Shown: one piece after another, positions 45,747 to 53,859 of the stretch | How positions within the stretch are numbered: position 1 is the stretch's first letter | How the letters are laid out: each line of letters begins with the position of its first letter | Source: CAZBWW01 sp964496005 | Lineage (GTDB): Bacteria > Patescibacteriota > WWE3 > UBA101185 > UBA10185 | Direction of reading: 5' to 3' | Length of the DNA stretch: 64,000 nucleotides | Assembly (NCBI GenBank): GCA_964496005.1 | Contig: CAZBWW010000001.1 | Span: 1-64,000 of the forward strand | The notes under the pieces: generated by a model | Told to the model about the DNA's origin: nothing | Databases searched by the model: none | What the model saw: only the letters and a program-made list of their open reading frames with translations | Program-made: the position numbers and the translations under genes

Positions 45747-45837
45747 CTACAATTAAAGTTCCTATGTTTTCACTAAACATCTCCTTAAAAAATATAAATT
45801 GTAAAGTAAAAGCATTAACTGTAAGCTAGTACTTAAT

Positions 45838-47556
45838 ATGAGTTCATGGTCGGTTTTAGGTAAATATGAGCAAGGGCAGGATGTAATTAAGCTGGTACTT
45901 GAAAATCGTGGATTTAACACAAAAACTGCACAAGAAGAGTTTTTGACTCCTCCGCCGGTTTCGCATTTTATAAAGCATCTTCCGCCTGAAGTAAAAAGTT
46001 CATTAAAAAACGCAAAAAAAATAATTACCGACGCGATGGAAAGTGAATTACCTATTATAATTCACGGGGATTATGATGCGGACGGAGTATGTGCAACTGC
46101 AATTTTATTCAACACACTTAAATTTGAATTAAAATATGAAAAAACATTTGCTTTTATTCCAAACAGGTTTGAGCACGGTTATGGCTTGTCGCACAAATCT
46201 ATAGATGGTGTTCTTGATAAGGTAACAAAATCGCTACAAGGGCTTCTGCCGGAGAAAGTTTTGTTTATTACAGTAGATAGTGGGATTACAGCTGTTGAGG
46301 AAATTGAATATATTAAAAATCTTGGCCATTTAGTTATTGTTACGGATCATCACCAAAAACCAAAAAAACTCCCGTCGGCAGACGAACTTGTGTGGTACGA
46401 CCAGATTGTTGGGTCTACAATCTCATGGCTTGTAAGTCGGGTGTTGGGGTCTACAGATGACCAGTCGCTGGGACTTGCGGCGTTGGCAACTGTTACAGAT
46501 ATTCAGCCGCTTTTAGGTTTTAATAGAACAATAGTTAAAGAGGGTCTGCGGATTTTAAATACAGATCCTCCGTTGGGAATAAAAAAATTGGCGCAAAGTG
46601 CCGGTATTAAAGTCGGTGATAAAAATACTTCGGATTATGTTGGTGGTGAGAGTGGTAGCAAGGAAATAGGTACTTATGAATTAGGGTGGGTGCTCGGACC
46701 AAGGTTAAACGCAAGCGGCCGGTTAGTTGATGCTTCGGATTCACTTTTGTTATTAGTAGATAAAAATGAGCAAATACTTGATGTTTTGGCGGCTAGATTA
46801 GCCGAAGCTAATAACGAACGGCAGGATAAAACGAGTGAAATGTTTGATTTAGCTAAAGATTTTCAAGGTGAGGATTCTTCAAATTTACCAAAAATTATTA
46901 TTGCGCATGATGCTGATTTTCATGAAGGTATAATTGGGCTTGTAGCGGCTAAATTGACACAAAAATATTACCGACCGGCGATTGTTATAAGTACGGGTGA
47001 GCTTCACGGAAAAGGATCAGTTAGATCAATTCCCGGTGTGGATATTATTTCAATTTTGCGTGAATTTGATGATTTATTTGTCGATTTAGGAGGTCATCCG
47101 ATGGCGGCGGGTTTTACTATTGAGATCGGTAGACTCGAAGAGCTAAAAAATGTGTTAGCCGAGTATTTTACACATAATGTAAACGATGAGTTATACGAAA
47201 AGACTTTGGAAGTAGACTTGGAACTGCCTATTAAGTTAGTTAATTTAGAACTGCTAACCGATTTAGAAAAATTAGAGCCGTTTGGTGTTGGTAATTCTCA
47301 GCCGGTTTTCCTAAGTACTGCGGTGACTATTTCAGGCGTAAATTGGGTTGGTAAAGAAAATCACCATTTATCTTTGCGGCTAACTGATGGGCAGAATTTT
47401 TGGAAAGCTATTTTTTTTAATGCACAAGAAAATGAAACTGCGATTAAACTAACTGTTGGTACTAAAATCGATATAGTTTATAAACTAAAAAAGAATGAGT
47501 ATCAAGGCAAAATTACTGTTGATTTACAGGTTGTTGATTTAGCGTTAACTGCTTAG
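45838..47556 (+). CDS. recJ: Single-strand-specific exonuclease RecJ
   Basis: 572 residues. Motif I DYDADG, the SGI segment (TVDSGITAVEE), DHH (VTDHHQKP), and DHHA1 with GGHPMAAGFT are present, with an OB-like domain at the C-terminus. It degrades single-stranded DNA from the 5' end in recombination and repair. It is followed by a convergent gene 5 nt away. Confidence 0.93.
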   Translation: MSSWSVLGKYEQGQDVIKLVLENRGFNTKTAQEEFLTPPPVSHFIKHLPPEVKSSLKNAKKIITDAMESELPIIIHGDYDADGVCATAILFNTLKFELKYEKTFAFIPNRFEHGYGLSHKSIDGVLDKVTKSLQGLLPEKVLFITVDSGITAVEEIEYIKNLGHLVIVTDHHQKPKKLPSADELVWYDQIVGSTISWLVSRVLGSTDDQSLGLAALATVTDIQPLLGFNRTIVKEGLRILNTDPPLGIKKLAQSAGIKVGDKNTSDYVGGESGSKEIGTYELGWVLGPRLNASGRLVDASDSLLLLVDKNEQILDVLAARLAEANNERQDKTSEMFDLAKDFQGEDSSNLPKIIIAHDADFHEGIIGLVAAKLTQKYYRPAIVISTGELHGKGSVRSIPGVDIISILREFDDLFVDLGGHPMAAGFTIEIGRLEELKNVLAEYFTHNVNDELYEKTLEVDLELPIKLVNLELLTDLEKLEPFGVGNSQPVFLSTAVTISGVNWVGKENHHLSLRLTDGQNFWKAIFFNAQENETAIKLTVGTKIDIVYKLKKNEYQGKITVDLQVVDLALTA

Positions 47557-47561
47557 TGATT

Positions 47562-48608
47562 TTAATAGCCGGCATACCTAAACTCAACCTCGACTTCACC
47601 TGAGCTCGCCGGTTTGAGTGTGATTAGATTTTCGTATGATGCGTTCTCACCTGTGGTATTTAGTACAGTTTCAGTCTGTTTAAGTACTAAGCCGTCCTGA
47701 CTTACACTTTGGACTTCCAGTTTTATATCCCTCGTTGTCCCATGTAGTGATTCCGAATTAACATATGTATACAGTGAGTCGGGCGTTATTGTCGATGGAT
47801 AAGTAATAAGTGCAAGTGTCCTCAAGTTGGTTGTTATTCGCACAAGTATTACAGGCTGAGGAATTCCGGGGATAGAAATTTCTTCAATGTTAAAGTCTTC
47901 AATAATGTCATTTTGGCCAAGTCTGAACATACCAGTTACCGAACCTACCTGAAGTGGATAAATACAATCTACCGTACTACCAATTTCGGGTGCTGGTTGT
48001 TTACATTGCAAATAGTTATACAAGTAGTCAAAATCACCACTTGCCGTTTCCCTGGTTTCCGCTAAATCCAGTCTATATACAGTATTAGTGCTGCCCGTAT
48101 ATTCATACTGTTCTAAATTATTAACAAAGAATTGATTTTTTATATTGTCAGTCAGTTTACTGTCTATACTTTCTACCGCTTTTGCTATGTCGTCTATCCT
48201 TAAAGTATTTGCAGTGATAATTGCTCCCAGGCCGTCATCATCTACCTCATTTAAGAATACACCAGTCGACATAAATGATAATGCGCGTACACCTGTATAG
48301 CACGCAGTAAAAATTAAGAAAGTTACAAAAAATACTGCAAATGAACTTTTTAATAACTGGCCGTGTTGCGCGATCGGCGCGTACTTTACGGCTATTTTTC
48401 TGCCTAATGATGGTAAAAAGCCATCTTCACGGATTTTAAAAAAATGCGTAACAAAAATGTAAACTGCAAAAGAAATGTATAAAAAGAAGCCAAGCAGAAA
48501 AAAAACCCAAAAAATCCCAACCTCAAACACACCCGTGATGTCAAAAAGGACAAAAATACCCGTAATTACTGTTAAAGTAAAAAACAGATATGCATACAAC
48601 TTATACAT
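47562..48608 (-). CDS. Membrane protein of unknown function
   Basis: 348 residues. Three hydrophobic segments (about 5-28, 30-55 and 88-112) are followed by a beta-rich outer part of about 230 residues with two cysteines (C near 203 and 213). A TGC-TAGAAT box ends 6 nt before the ATG, predicting a leaderless mRNA. Its promoter lies back to back with the aspS leader promoter. No family recognised. Confidence 0.7.
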   Translation of the reverse strand: MYKLYAYLFFTLTVITGIFVLFDITGVFEVGIFWVFFLLGFFLYISFAVYIFVTHFFKIREDGFLPSLGRKIAVKYAPIAQHGQLLKSSFAVFFVTFLIFTACYTGVRALSFMSTGVFLNEVDDDGLGAIITANTLRIDDIAKAVESIDSKLTDNIKNQFFVNNLEQYEYTGSTNTVYRLDLAETRETASGDFDYLYNYLQCKQPAPEIGSTVDCIYPLQVGSVTGMFRLGQNDIIEDFNIEEISIPGIPQPVILVRITTNLRTLALITYPSTITPDSLYTYVNSESLHGTTRDIKLEVQSVSQDGLVLKQTETVLNTTGENASYENLITLKPASSGEVEVEFRYAGY

Positions 48609-48614
48609 ATAATA

Positions 48615-48620
48615 ATTCTA
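48615..48620 (-). promoter_or_regulatory. Extended -10 (TGC-TAGAAT) of the membrane protein gene
   Basis: Reverse strand, 6 nt from the ATG at 48608; the same box and spacing as upstream of the gene at 662. Confidence 0.55.
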
Positions 48621-48639
48621 GCACAGCGTATCGCTTTAT

Positions 48640-48667
48640 TTGTTTTTCAAGTTTTTTATGCTATTAT
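48640..48667 (+). promoter_or_regulatory. Promoter of the aspS T-box leader
   Basis: -35 TTGTTT at 48640-48645, 16-nt spacer ending in TGC, -10 TATTAT at 48662-48667. Start expected near 48674. Confidence 0.6.
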
Positions 48668-48673
48668 TTTTTC

Positions 48674-48857
48674 ACATTCAAAAAAGGCGCTGAACGAGGT
48701 GTGCGGTTTTGGGAACAGTACGCACAGTGACACTCGGGAGCTGCCGGGAAGAAAAGCCCGGTCGGGAATGCCCGTGACAGCTGTAAAATTAAGATAAAAG
48801 TACCAGGTGGCACCGTCCACCCTTTTGGACCCTGGCAAAGTAAATGCCGGGTTTTTT
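48674..48857 (+). promoter_or_regulatory. T-box riboswitch upstream of aspS
   Basis: The antiterminator is complete: CCAGG (48803-48807), the 7-nt T-box bulge TGGCACC (48808-48814), GTCC (48815-48818), a loop, GGAC (48827-48830) and CCTGG (48831-48835). The bulge base after TGG is C, which pairs with G73, the discriminator of tRNA-Asp. The competing terminator pairs CCC and GGCA (48830-48837) with TGCC and GGG (48845-48851) and is followed by six T. Upstream there are several GC-rich hairpins (for example GTGCG 48701-48705 with CGCAC 48721-48725). GAC codons followed by A at 48729 and 48776 are the candidate specifiers. Uncharged tRNA-Asp should allow aspS-ybaK to be read. Confidence 0.85.
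48830..48857 (+). terminator. Regulated terminator of the T-box
   Basis: Stem CCC(T)GGCA with TGCCGGG, loop AAGTAAA, then TTTTTT. Its 5' half overlaps the antiterminator 3' strand. Confidence 0.85.
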
Positions 48858-48916
48858 GTTTTTTATAGACAATAAATCATAAATATTAATCCGGCTTTAA
48901 TTTAATAGAGGAATTT

Positions 48917-50229
48917 ATGACAAGAACTTATATTACGCAAATTAAAGAACATGGTGGGAAAGAAGTTATGGTAAAAGGGTTTGTCCATACGATAAGAGAT
49001 CAGGGCAGTATTAAATTTTTACTTGTGCGGGATAAAACAGGTATCGTACAGGCTGTTGTTAAGAAAAATGCGGGCAATGTGTTTACCGCAGTAGAAAAGT
49101 TAACGACAGAATCGGTAATTGAGCTTAAGGGGTTGGTAAAAACTGAACCACAAGCGCCAGGTGGTGTAGAACTAGAAGCAATACAGCTGGTGGTTTTGTC
49201 AAAAGCGGATCCGGAGTTGCCTATCCCTGTGGTAGCAGAAAAAGGCGCGGAAGACGTTGATATTACCAAACGACTCGACTGGCGGTGGATTGACTTGCGT
49301 AAGCCCGAAGGTTTGTTAATCTTTAAAACCTGGACAGCTCTTGAAAAAGGCGCGCGCGAGTTTTTTGCGGAAAATGGATATGTACAGGTTTACCCTCCTG
49401 CATTAATGAGTACAGCAAGCGAATCAGGATCTGAGGTTTTTAAGATTGAGTATTTTGATCGGGACGCATACTTGGCGCAGTCTCCGCAATTTTACAAACA
49501 GGCGGCAATGGCGGCGGGGTTTGAGAAAGTTTTTATGGTGGGTCCCGTTTTTAGAGCTGAGCCGTCATTCACTACCAGGCACACAACTGAATACACAGGT
49601 TGGGATTTGGAAATTTCATATATTGAGTCACATCACGATGTGATGGCCGAGCTACAGCAGATGATTACAGCCGGTATAGCAAAAGTTAAAGCCGAGCTCG
49701 GGCAGGAATTAGAAACGGTAATGGGTGTTGAGATTGAGGTTCCAGCCATGCCGTTTCCGAAAATAACAATGCGAGAAGCCAAAGAAAAACTTGCAAAAGT
49801 AGGTATTGCCAGTAAAGCAGATTTTGACGTAAGTCCGGAAGAAGAAAGAGAATTGTCAAGAATAGTAAAAGAGGAGCAAAACCACGATTTTGTGTTTTTG
49901 ATTGACTGGCCGATTCAAGGACGGCCTNNNNNNNNNNGCATGCGGATAACGATCAGCTGACTAAAAGTTTTGACCTGTTATACAAGGGTGTTGAAATAGT
50001 TACGGGTTCACAGCGGGAACATCGGACCGAAATACTTGAAAAGCAGGCAACCGATAAAAACATGCCACTCGAAGAATTAGAGGACTATTTCAACTTTTTC
50101 AGATACGGGTGTCCGCCGCACGGTGGTATCGGTATGGGGCCTGTTAGGTTAATTGCTAAATTATTAGGGTTGCAAAGTATTAAAGAGGCGACATTCTTGC
50201 CTAGGGACGTAAAACGGCTGACGCCTTAA
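48917..50229 (+). CDS. aspS: Aspartyl-tRNA synthetase, archaeal-type; split by an assembly gap
   Basis: About 437 residues. The N-terminal OB domain (MVKGFVHTIRDQGSIKFLLVRD) binds the anticodon; the class II core has QSPQFYKQAAMAAGFEKVF (motif 2 region) and, past the gap, GGIGMGPVRLIAKLLG (motif 3). The bacterial GAD insertion is missing, as in archaeal and eukaryotic AspRS. Ten N at 49928-49937 hide the segment between QGRP and HADNDQLTKSFD. The reading frame changes across the N run because ten is not the true length, so the gene is probably intact. Likely non-discriminating, but this is inference. Controlled by the T-box. Confidence 0.9.
49928..49937. other. Assembly gap (10 N) in aspS
   Basis: The coding frame before the gap and the frame after it differ if 10 bases are counted. 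Homologues suggest about 14 bases are missing here. Confidence 0.95.
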
Positions 50230-50239
50230 CGATAAATAT

Positions 50240-50698
50240 ATGACAGTACTCGAAAAAATTATACAGTTACTAACCGATGCCGGGGTCGAATATGAAAAAA
50301 TAGAACATGTGGCAGTATATACCAGTGAGGACGCGGCAAAAATTCGGGATACCAGTGCAGCAATGGGAGCAAAAGCACTAGTGTTAATAGCGGATAAACA
50401 ACCCGTATTGGCAGTAGTGCCCGGGGATCAAAGGCTAAATTTCAAGAAATTTAAACTGGCATTTGGTGTTAAAGATTTGAGAATGGCAACACCCGAGGAA
50501 GTAAAACAAATTACAACTTTGGAAATAGGGTCAATTCCGCCGTTAGGAAAGGCGCTTAATCTAAAATCTTATTACGATAATAGTTTTATGGATAAAGATA
50601 TTGTTGCGTTTAACGCGGGCATGCACACAGTTTCCATAAAAATGCGCGCCGAAGACTTGTTATTCATCGAAAAACCTGTGCTATCATCATTAATATGA
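50240..50698 (+). CDS. YbaK/ProX-type aminoacyl-tRNA deacylase
   Basis: 152 residues. The YbaK fold shows in YTSEDAAKIRDTSAAMGAKALVL, the conserved lysine in that helix, and the GSIPPLG loop with LKSYYDNSF. The family removes wrong amino acids from tRNAs. It is 10 nt after aspS and shares its T-box control, but whether it edits Asp-tRNA or another tRNA is unknown. Confidence 0.88.
   Translation: MTVLEKIIQLLTDAGVEYEKIEHVAVYTSEDAAKIRDTSAAMGAKALVLIADKQPVLAVVPGDQRLNFKKFKLAFGVKDLRMATPEEVKQITTLEIGSIPPLGKALNLKSYYDNSFMDKDIVAFNAGMHTVSIKMRAEDLLFIEKPVLSSLI
50682..50687 (+). promoter_or_regulatory. Extended -10 (TGC-TATCAT) inside the end of the YbaK gene
   Basis: The box is followed by 7 nt and ATG 50695. 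It lets the carboxypeptidase gene be read as a leaderless mRNA, independent of aspS. Confidence 0.5.
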
Positions 50699-51690
50699 AG
50701 CCCAAATTGTTTGTAATTAAGTCGGCACTAACCATACTGACGTTTATTGATTTTCTTGAGGATTTACCTCAAAAAACGATAAAGTACACTATTAAAATAG
50801 GCGTGCTTTGTATGTTGTCGCTGTTCTTTTTGCTTTTAATAGCTGTAGAGCACCAAACAAAGGCATTAAGTGACCTAATAGCATATTTGTTCATACCTGA
50901 CCCAACAGTTACGCACACTAAAATTTTGCCAAAATACCCCGTACTTATCGAAAATGTTAAGTTTCCGGAAATTAGTGCAAAATCTGTTTCTGTTGTAGAT
51001 GTAAAGAATAACGAAATTTTATATGAGGAAGACGCGCATACCCCATTGCCGCCAGCTTCGACGACTAAAATTATGACTGCGCTTGTTGCACTTGAGCTTT
51101 TCCCGCCGACACAAAAAATTGTAGTTCCCGAATTGTGTACAGTGTTGGATACGCAAAAAGCGGGCTTTATTGCCGGTGAACTAGTATCGGTAGACGATTT
51201 GGTAAATAGCTTACTTATTACTTCTGCCGGCGATGCGGCGTGTGCTTTGGCTTATGCTGATACATATGGGAAATTCATTGGATTGATGAATAAAAAAAGT
51301 CTAGAGCTTGGTGCAGTTAATACAAACTTTGTTAACCCCGTGGGGTTTGATGATGCGTTGGCAGGGCATTATTCGTCGGCGGCGGATTTATCACTAATAG
51401 CGCAATACGCGGTTACAAATCCTAAAATTCGCGATGCAGTTGCCAAAAAAGAGTACAGTGTGTTATCGGGTACAATACCGCGTACCGTATTTAATACAAA
51501 TAGCCTGCTTTGGGAAGTAGAAGGGTCCGTAGGGATAAAAACCGGTAAAACAGATGGTGCGGGTGAAGTGCTTGTATATCAATACACTAAAGACGATGCG
51601 AATCTAATAATTGTAGTTATGGGGAGTTTGGATCGGTTTGGTGATACGAAGAAGATTTTGGACTGGGCATTAGCGAGTTATGATTTTTAA
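50695..51690 (+). CDS. D-alanyl-D-alanine carboxypeptidase (PBP5-like)
   Basis: 331 residues. One membrane helix at about 31-52 holds it to the membrane, a different layout from the cleaved signal of E. coli PBP5. The catalytic SxxK is STTK (S122, K125) and KTG is in IKTGKTDGAG. The SxN motif reads SAGD (177-180), lacking the Asn. It trims peptidoglycan stem peptides. It overlaps the YbaK gene by 4 nt. Without the Asn, activity should be checked. Confidence 0.85.
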   Translation: MKPKLFVIKSALTILTFIDFLEDLPQKTIKYTIKIGVLCMLSLFFLLLIAVEHQTKALSDLIAYLFIPDPTVTHTKILPKYPVLIENVKFPEISAKSVSVVDVKNNEILYEEDAHTPLPPASTTKIMTALVALELFPPTQKIVVPELCTVLDTQKAGFIAGELVSVDDLVNSLLITSAGDAACALAYADTYGKFIGLMNKKSLELGAVNTNFVNPVGFDDALAGHYSSAADLSLIAQYAVTNPKIRDAVAKKEYSVLSGTIPRTVFNTNSLLWEVEGSVGIKTGKTDGAGEVLVYQYTKDDANLIIVVMGSLDRFGDTKKILDWALASYDF

Positions 51691-51793
51691 TCACTAGTTC
51701 ACCTATCTTTTGCTAGTACTTTTTACGCCTTTTTTATATATTGTTTTTTACGCTTTTTTTATACGCTGTTCGGATCACCCCTATTATTTTGTC

Positions 51794-52960
51794 CTATTGT
51801 TCTGTTATTTCCGCAGGTGGTATTTCTGTGGGTTTAATATATTCGCCATCAAGTGCCGGAAAATACAATACGATATCACCACCCGGAGTGTTGCCTACGT
51901 TGTACTTTCCTTCAAAAACATAAATAGGTTGTAAATATTCCTGTCTTGTGGGTGTATCGTAGTATGCCAGAAATATTTTGTCTATTAGGATTTGATCTAC
52001 TTTTGTGGGTACGTGTTTGTCCAACACACTTTTGCCTTTTGGTATAACACTTACTATTACTCCTTTTTTTTCTTTGGAAACAGCATCCCACGCACTTTGA
52101 ACCGGAATGAGCGGATATCTTGCCGGGTTAGGATCATTCGAGGTTGGAATTAATTCCCATTGAAAGTAGTTAATCAGCGGGTAGTTAAATGAAGTATCCT
52201 CATTTGTCGGGTTACGTAATGTTACGTTAACAAGCCCAATTTTCGGATCCGGTCCAAGAATGGGAAAGTCATTAACTGATCTAAAAAAATCTACCCTGGC
52301 GAGTTGTGCTTCTGATGCCAGTTTAGTTTCCACCAGAGCTGAACCTTGAATTTTTGTCAGTAGTGCACGTTGAGTACCTTGGCTGTATAGAGGGTCGTCT
52401 AGTCTGTCTATTTGAGTAAGCATGGATTTTGCGTTTGTAATTGAGCCATTTGGCGAAATTGCTCCAGCCGGAAAATACGTTGACGCGCCTGCAAGTTGAG
52501 TTTGTTGTATCAAGGTTTTTGTGTCAGTATCAATTTCCAGAATTCCTCCGCTAACGACGTCGCGCCACTTGTAAACCGGGCCTTTTAAATCAGATGTTAA
52601 CTCATCAGCTGAAAACCCAAGATACTCAGCGTGTTCCTGTGCATTTTTTTCAGCCGAGTATGAAAATTCAGGCGGTTCGGTCGCGTACACAATAGCTCTT
52701 GCGGGCAAGTCGCTCGGAAGCCGACCGTTTGCGGTGTTTAGCACTATTGTTGGGTTTTCGGTTGTGATTTGTTTTTCAATAAAAACAAGTTGATCCAGTC
52801 TGCCGTACTTTGGATTAGGCGGGTCTTTTGGCGGGAATATGGTGTAGGCGATTGATATGGCTACGGGTTTTAGCGTCAAAAAAATTATATATAGTACTAT
52901 TATGGAAATTACTGCCAGTAAAATCCTCTTTACAAGAAATGATGTTTGTACAAGATTCAT
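51794..52960 (-). CDS. Membrane-anchored protein of unknown function
   Basis: 388 residues. One N-terminal helix at about 10-37 and a large outer part rich in beta and with PNPKYG, GGILEIDTDTK and DPKIGLVNVTLRN segments. Reverse-strand TAAAAT lies 7 nt before the ATG. No family recognised; homologues are probably restricted to CPR bacteria. Converges with the carboxypeptidase gene. Confidence 0.7.
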   Translation of the reverse strand: MNLVQTSFLVKRILLAVISIIVLYIIFLTLKPVAISIAYTIFPPKDPPNPKYGRLDQLVFIEKQITTENPTIVLNTANGRLPSDLPARAIVYATEPPEFSYSAEKNAQEHAEYLGFSADELTSDLKGPVYKWRDVVSGGILEIDTDTKTLIQQTQLAGASTYFPAGAISPNGSITNAKSMLTQIDRLDDPLYSQGTQRALLTKIQGSALVETKLASEAQLARVDFFRSVNDFPILGPDPKIGLVNVTLRNPTNEDTSFNYPLINYFQWELIPTSNDPNPARYPLIPVQSAWDAVSKEKKGVIVSVIPKGKSVLDKHVPTKVDQILIDKIFLAYYDTPTRQEYLQPIYVFEGKYNVGNTPGGDIVLYFPALDGEYIKPTEIPPAEITEQ

Positions 52961-53073
52961 TTGTTAAATTTTAACATAGAAAATTGTGTCGGAAGGGGTT
53001 AGAAATTGTTTCGTAAGACTTTTCCAAAATACTTAATCTCTTCAATTTGCTGTTTATCAGCTTATTTTACTTC

Positions 53074-53682
53074 TTAATTTGTATTTACACCCAATTCGCT
53101 ATATCGGGTAATTGTATCTAGTGTTTCAGGTTTTATGGTTTTAAGCATATCTATAGCCTCTTTAAATTGTTTTTGTAGTTTAAGCTGGTTAAAAATTTCA
53201 AATTCATCTTTACTCATAACATACACACTTACCCCTAAGGAGATCATAGCCTCAAGTCCAGAATCAAAAACCTCTTTGTTTTCAGGATGTACGGGTACCC
53301 TGCTTACCCAGTCTATTTCATGCATATTTCTTTGTGGGTCAGTATCAAATGTTTCGGAAGCAAGTGTGTAAATTGCACCGCCATGATCTAACGATAGATA
53401 TTTCTGAATATCACCAATAACGCAAATCCAAGAACCGTTGTTAAATTTTCCTTTGCTAGTACAAGTATCATCTAATCTAACAAGAAACATGGAGGCATAA
53501 GATTTATCGGGTGTGCCAAATACAACAGGCCCTTCACCCGGATCTCTTACACGTTCAGCCCGTGGTTCAAATATATCTATATTTTTATTTGGAGAGGCAT
53601 GAAACAGCTTTTTAGGCTTTTCTGCTGCCCGGTTGTCAAAAAATATTTCTTTTTCTGTGCCCATTTGCGATGCATCATCCAT
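53074..53682 (-). CDS. Hypothetical protein, possibly ADP-ribosyltransferase-like
   Basis: 202 residues, no signal. The start of the core, KKLFHASPNKNIDIFEPRAE, resembles the KLYHGS-type opening of small ADP-ribosyltransferase-fold proteins, followed by GPVVFGTPDKSYASMFL. A catalytic glutamate cannot be assigned. A TATCAA box 6 nt before the ATG is plausible. No neighbours point to a role; could be an RNA or protein modification enzyme, or a toxin-like protein without a visible partner. Family call is weak. Confidence 0.55.
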   Translation of the reverse strand: MDDASQMGTEKEIFFDNRAAEKPKKLFHASPNKNIDIFEPRAERVRDPGEGPVVFGTPDKSYASMFLVRLDDTCTSKGKFNNGSWICVIGDIQKYLSLDHGGAIYTLASETFDTDPQRNMHEIDWVSRVPVHPENKEVFDSGLEAMISLGVSVYVMSKDEFEIFNQLKLQKQFKEAIDMLKTIKPETLDTITRYSELGVNTN

Positions 53683-53847
53683 AGTATTTTGATAAAGCTA
53701 TTATCTACAAAACTGTTAGGAAATGTTATATGCAAATTCTAGGTCAATTAACATTCTATAACACATGTACTAATTATATCTTAGTTAGAACCTTTATTGT
53801 ATTATGAGAAATTACCGCCGGAACTTTTATTTATCAGTTATTACTGT

Positions 53848-53853
53848 TAGAAT
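53848..53853 (+). promoter_or_regulatory. Extended -10 (TGT-TAGAAT) of gltX
   Basis: 6 nt separate the box from the GTG start at 53860. This defines a leaderless, GTG-started mRNA. Confidence 0.6.
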
Positions 53854-53859
53854 CCAATA

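Noticed and set aside
45616..45837. tRNA or 4.5S SRP RNA in the folded region
   Set aside because: No T-loop (GGTTCRA) or CCA end for a tRNA, and none of the SRP tetraloop and GGAAG signature, so only an unclassified small RNA is proposed.
51710..51934. Small forward ORFs between the carboxypeptidase and the gene at 51794
   Set aside because: They overlap the reverse-strand gene and are T-rich low-complexity readings; the segment 51715-51770 only has two near-copies of a TTTTTACGC-T-run sequence, probably by slippage.
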